From assembly GCA_905221605.1 (NCBI GenBank), contig CAJNDS010001668.1, positions 794,276 through 858,275 of the forward strand: a stretch of DNA of 64,000 nt, given 5' to 3'. Positions 51,901 through 57,900 of this stretch are shown here, one piece after another; the first letter of the stretch is position 1, and each line of letters begins with the position of its first letter. The notes beneath the pieces are model-generated. The model worked only from the letters and a program-made list of their open reading frames with translations. It was not told the origin of the DNA and did not search any database. A program made the position numbers and the translations under genes. Origin of the DNA: Symbiodinium natans (lineage: Eukaryota; Sar; Dinophyceae; Suessiales; Symbiodiniaceae).

Positions 51901-54900
51901 AACCCCAAAGCCTAAACCCTAGACCCCAAACCCTAAACCCTCAACCCTAAACCCTACGCCGAACCCTACACCCGAAGCCCGAAGCTGCAGGTACTTCAGG
52001 AAGACCTTCGCAGCGCCAGCCTGAGAGGGGTTTAGGGTTTAGGGTTTAGGGTTTAGGGTTTAAAATTTGCTTCGGGAGGGCTTGTTTTGGGGGGAGTTTT
52101 TTTGGAGAGCTGATTCGGGTTTAGGGTTTAGGGGTTTAGGGGTTTAGGGGTTTAGGGGTTTAGGGGTTTAGGGGTTTAGGGGATTTAGGGGCCCAAACCT
52201 ACCCGATAAACCCTATACCCCTCACCCGAAGATGCGGTAGCTTCCCTTCAACAGTGTAAGTATCCCAGTCATTGGGATCAGATGGGCCCCTGTCCAAGCT
52301 TAGCCTGCACCAAGGGGAGTGTTGGGATGGATGTGGGGTTCAGGAGTTTAAGGGTTCAGAGTTTAGAGTCTAGGGTTTGGCGTTTAGAGTATACGGCTAC
52401 AGGGTCATAGCGTTAGAGGGTTATAAGGTTCCCCGAGACCCAAGCCACGAGTCTGCCACGCTGAGGCCAGCCACTACGGCTTCGAAGCCAACGAGAAAGT
52501 CATCGATCTCGTGAAGGAACGCCCGCATCTCCCTAAACCCGAGACCCTAAATCCCTAAAACCCTAAACCCAGAGGCCACTGCACTTAAAAAAGAGAGCCT
52601 AAACCCTAAGCCATACTTCTCAGGGTTTGGGGGTTTAGGAGCCACAGTCTTGAGGGTTTGGGGTTTCGGGGTCGCAGTTTTGAGTTTCGAAGGGGTTGGG
52701 AGTTTTGGTGTCCATAGTTTGGAGGGTTTGGTGCTTAGGGACCACAGTGGGGTTCTTTAAGCTACACCCGTCCATGATCAGCACTTCTGTCAGACTCGAT
52801 GTCCACACCCTCTACAGCCTGCACCCCAAGGCCACACCCGAAGCGCGGAGCGCAGGGTTTAGGGCTTAGAGTTTAGTGTTTAAGGTTTAGGATTTAGGGT
52901 CCTTATTCGGATTTAGGGTGTAGGGTTTAGGGAGCACAGAACGTCTGGGTTCGATCGTGTTGGCCTTTATTCGACTTGCAAATGCAGGACACGGTGTCCC
53001 TGGGCGAGAGGAACATGCTGACTGCTGAGCTGGATGAGGCCCTTGAAGCCTAAACCCCCAAGCCCTTTAGGGTTTAAGGTTTAAAGGGTTTAGGCGTTTA
53101 GAATAGTCTCTCCATCCTGGCTTCTGGATGCAGGTGGAGCTTGATGATTCAGGAGGGTCAGTCTTGCCACATGGAGTTGCGCCTTTTTTCTCCTAGGGCA
53201 CCGGGTAAGCTACGCAAGCAAGTGGCGGCGGGCGGGGTTCTTGGCAGTGTGAGGTTTCGGGGTTTAGGGTTGTTAGCTTCGCTGGCGGCCGTCGACTCTT
53301 GAAGTCTTCGATTCAACCTAACCCTGAGCCCTTTGAGGGGCTCTTTGGGCATCATAGTGCGAGGATCTTTGAAGGTAGCTTCATGCAAACCAGGCAATGC
53401 CAGCGCTTGCCCTCACCCTCCAAACCTCCAAATCCTAAACCCTAAACCCCAAGCCTCACTCCCCCAAACGCTAAACCCTAACCTCTCGAACCCAAAACCC
53501 TGAGCAGCGAACCTGCAAGCCGACTTCCCTTCACAACGGCCTGAAGTGCCCTCCAGTTGGAGCAGGGGTTTAGGGTTGGGGGTTCACAGGGCAATACTAT
53601 GGGGTTTAGGGTTTAGGGTTAGGGTTTATAGCGCCATGTTATAAGGTTATGGGGCTAACAGGCTTTACAGGGTTTTCAGCGTTTATAAGACCAACCGGGC
53701 TTATAGGGCTATTAGGAACCGGGTTTGTAGGGCGTTTCGGGCTTGTAGGGCTCAATGCGTTTAGAGGTTCGAGGGTTCAGGGGTTTCGCGTTCCAGGATC
53801 TCGACAGCTTCGACCTTTTCCTGAAGCTTACGGAAGAGGGCCGAAGAGAAAGAGAACTGATTCTTGGCCTTTGGGAAATCTAGATTGACCCTAAACCCTA
53901 AACCCTAACCCTAAACCCTAAACCGTCAACCCTAAACCCTAAACCCTAAACCCTAAGTTTAGGGTTCCCCGTCTGCATCCAAAGCTCCAGAAGGAACGTG
54001 TTGCTTGCAGCACCTCCGCCGACCGTCAAGCTGGCTTGCTGTTCAGGAATCTTCAAGTCGGCTTGGCACGGTGAAGAACCGATACTGTTCGCTAGTTATC
54101 TAAGCCACTTCGGCACAAACCCTAAACCCGAAAGCTAGGGTTGGGTGCAGGGGGGGAGGCCCGCGGAAACGGGACCTCTTTCAGGGGTGAGGGAATACCT
54201 CCCTACACCCAAAACCATGTAATACGGTTCAAGGCTTAGGAAAAAGTAGACATACCTCCGGCTGGCGCATCTGATTCAGGGCGCGGTTAGGGAGCAACGA
54301 TTGAAACACAAGCTTGTGAAGATGCTCCAGGGGTCGCTTTTGCACCGCATGTGAGCTCGCAGATGTGCAAAGTGACTAAGCTTCTCATGTTCTTCGGTTC
54401 AGGGTTTATGGTTTATAGTTCTTGTTTTTGGTTTAGGAGTTTGGGTGCAAGATTCTTGGGTGCAGGGATGCTGCCCCTCCTCCTCCTCCTCCTCCTCCTC
54501 CTCCTCCTCCTCCTCCCCGCCCTCTTACCCCACTAACGTCAAAAAGAATTAGAAGCCTGGCACCACGCCAAGGAACATCGACCTCGGGGCACGCCGATGT
54601 CTGTTTGAGCAGTGGCAGTGGGTTTGGGGTTTTGGGCTTGTGGCTTGGGGCTTTGGGCTTTGGGGCTTTGGGGTTGAATGTCTGTTTCGGGTTTGCTCTT
54701 AAGCCCTCACCCCCCCCCCCCCCCCCCCCTAACCCAAAGACCAAAGTGCCCCCCAAATAGCCCCCGGAATATTGTGTGTGTACAGTCTCGCACCCAGGGT
54801 GATGTTTCTTTTTCCAGGTGAAGGTGATTGGCAGTGGGGGTATCAATTTTCGCAAACCCAGTATTCTTGTCTGGGGGGGGGGGGGGGGGGGAACTCCTAC

Positions 54901-57900
54901 TGTTTCTAGCTGCATGTTGTTTGTAAGGGGGGGTTGTTGGGAAGATACGCTTCTCGCGGCCGAGTTAGAGCACGACAACGTCTTGCTCTTGCATCTCCCT
55001 GCAGCTTGAAGTACACGGGATACATGGGAGCTTTGGCATCCTGAGCTTGATTCTGGATGAGAACATGTCTGGGGGTCTATGAAAATGGGGGACCCCCAAA
55101 AAGAACCCAAAGAGTAGGATTCCCTGATAAAAAGGACCCCCAAGAAGGTACCCCCAATTTCGGAAACCAGCCTGTCTTTGTTGGAATGTAGTAGTATTGG
55201 AGATTGAAGGACGAGGTACAGAGACCGCTGCGAGGGGGGGGGGAGGGGGGGTGGCTAAACCCTAAACCCTCAACCTAGCAAACAGAGCATCCAAACCTCA
55301 AGCCGCCTCATGATGGTTTGGGATCTGGATGGTTTGTAGGGTTCAACCCTAAGCCCTAAACCCTAAACCCCAAACCCTAAACCCTGAAACCTTTTTTTAT
55401 TCGGTAACCCGCCAACTGAGCCCCAATGACAGGAGGACAAACCCTAAACCCTAAACCCCAAATCCTACACCTTAAACCCCAAACCCTAAACCCTAAACCC
55501 TAAACTTTAAGAAGATGAGCCCCAATGGCAGGAGGACGACGCGATCCTGAAGTTCAACCAAGCGGTGCTGATGGCCGCGCACCTCAGTTCTGGCCCGGGT
55601 TTTTTGTCTCCTCAAGAGGCCGCACAGGTGCTAGAAGAGGGTTTAGGGTTTAGGGTTCAGGGTTCAGGGTTTAGGGTTTAGGGTTTAGGGTTCAGGGTTC
55701 AGGGTTTAGGGTTTAGGGTTTAGGGTTCAGGGTTCAGGGTTTAGGGTTTAGGGTTTAGGGTTTGGGGTTTGGGGTTTGGGTTTAGGTCATTTTGGGAGCC
55801 CTCAGGGCTGTTCGAGTTGGTTTTGTTTCCAAAATCGGGGGCATCGAAAATAGACTACTTCAGAACCCCTTAAAGGAAGCAAGGGACCACATTACGGGAC
55901 CGTGTAGCTACCCTTAGACAGTTGGGGGTTTCCGAAAGTCGGGGGTGCCCTTGTTGGTCACTTTAAGGGCATTCCGTTCTATTTGGGGTAGAAAAGGGGT
56001 ACCCCTATTTTGAGAAATGCCCATGTCGTGAAAAAGCTGTGCAAATACCTTGCTCAGTTTCCTCGTTCGCAAAGGGAAATTGTGGGTTAGGTTCCTTATT
56101 CTCAAAAAGAGCATGTGTGTTACCGAGCTCCCTAGTAAGCTTCACTGATACTCCGGCTGCCTGCCCCGCCCTGAAAATAGTAGGGTGCAGCGTTCCACCC
56201 CACGCCCTACAAATATTCCTTGGCCCCAGGCTACAAACCCGTCCCTAAACCCCAAACCCTAAGCCCTAAACACCAAAGCCTAAACCCTAAACCCTAAACC
56301 CTAAACCCTAGACCCCCCTACTCCTTTCGCCGAGTCCGGTCTGCCTGGCCCCGGCGCGCAGAACAACAAGGGCAGGGCCCCCCAGATTCCTTTGCAGCCC
56401 AGTCGTGCCCCTTCAGGGTTTGGGGTTTAGGGTTTGGGGTTTAGGGTAAATGGCTACTGGCTTATGCGACTTATGCAGGCGTTGGGGCTACACATGCCAA
56501 AATCCCTCGAGGCACTGAAACCTAAACCCTGAACCCTGGAGCCTTGGAGTCCTGAAAAAGTCTCCGGCATTGTCCCTTTTCTCGGTTTGGGGTATAGGAT
56601 CATGGGTTTTGTCCCTTTGCTCGGTTTGGGATACAGGATCACGGGTTTAGGGTTTGGGGCTTCGGGTTCCAGAATTTTGGTAAGTAGGGTCTGAAGCTAA
56701 GTCCCTAAACCCTCAAAGGCCTCAACCCCTAAGCCCGGGTAACACAAAGCCAGACCCGGAATACCAGAAAGGTCCGAACACCCTGAACCTAAACCCTGAA
56801 CCCAAACCCCAAACCCTAAACGACCCAGGATACCAGAAAGGTCCGAACAAGGGCTACCCAGACCAGAAGGCAGGTCGCGTTGAGGCTTTAGGGCTTGCAA
56901 GGGATTTCTGGGAACCACTAGGACCAGAGGAGGCCCTCCTTCCCCTTTTTGTTGGGTTTAGGTTCCCCTAGAAGCTTTCTAAGCCCAAAAAAGGGCTTCC
57001 TTTGTATTTCTATGATGTTGCTCTTGGGTCGAGTCGAGTTTCAAGGGTGCTATGTGAGACATGTTGGCAGGGCAAGGACACTAAGATTCAACACCGCCCA
57101 TCCACAGCGCAAATGCTGACGGACGTTTTCCGTTGAGAGGGAGGGCCTGGGGCGTAATCAAAGACTTGTTGTTTGTTAGTTCTTTGTGGTCTAGCATAGA
57201 GAAGGACTGGGCTTTCTGTTCTTCAAGGCCAATAAAGCTTAGACCTTACACCTAAACACTATATAAGGTTTCGGAAAGCTATACCTGCAGGATGTGTGCG
57301 CAAGGTCGGGAGAGAGGGCCAAGAGGCCCTCTCCTATGCAATTCGGCTTTAGGATTCAGGCCATAGGGCTTTTAGGCTGTTTGGGTTTTTATGTGTATAG
57401 GATCATACACTTGTAGCCTAGGCAAGCAGCCTGCAACACTCCAACCCGGAAACCCCAGAAACCCCTCAACTTGGGATGTTCCCCCTTATGCCAAGTCTTT
57501 TATAGGGATTTTCGTACGAACCGCCTCGTACGAACCCCCCCCCCCAATTCTCATCCCTAGTAAGGACTGTTAGTATAAGACGGAACATCCCAATCCTCAA
57601 CCTAACCTCAAGATTCTTTCAGGAGCCCGAGTCCTCTAGGCAGGTCTTAGATGCCACGCATCCTTGAAACGTCCTGGAGGGCCAGTGCCCAAAGATGAAT
57701 TGCTCTAAAATGTCAGGGCCGTGCAAGCACAGCGGACCCCAGAAGGAGGCCTGACCCCTAAACCCTCACCCCTTAACCCCTAAACCCTTCGGCCGAACTT
57801 TCCTGGAGTCCGATTCCGACTCTCCCAACCCCCAAAGCCGCCCCAAAACCTTCCTTGAGCCCCCGAAGGTTTAGGGTTTAGGGTTTAGGGTTTGGGGTTT

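Noticed and set aside
54433-55143. 236-residue minus-strand ORF
   Set aside because: Made of microsatellite, poly-G and telomere-like translations; no coding signature.
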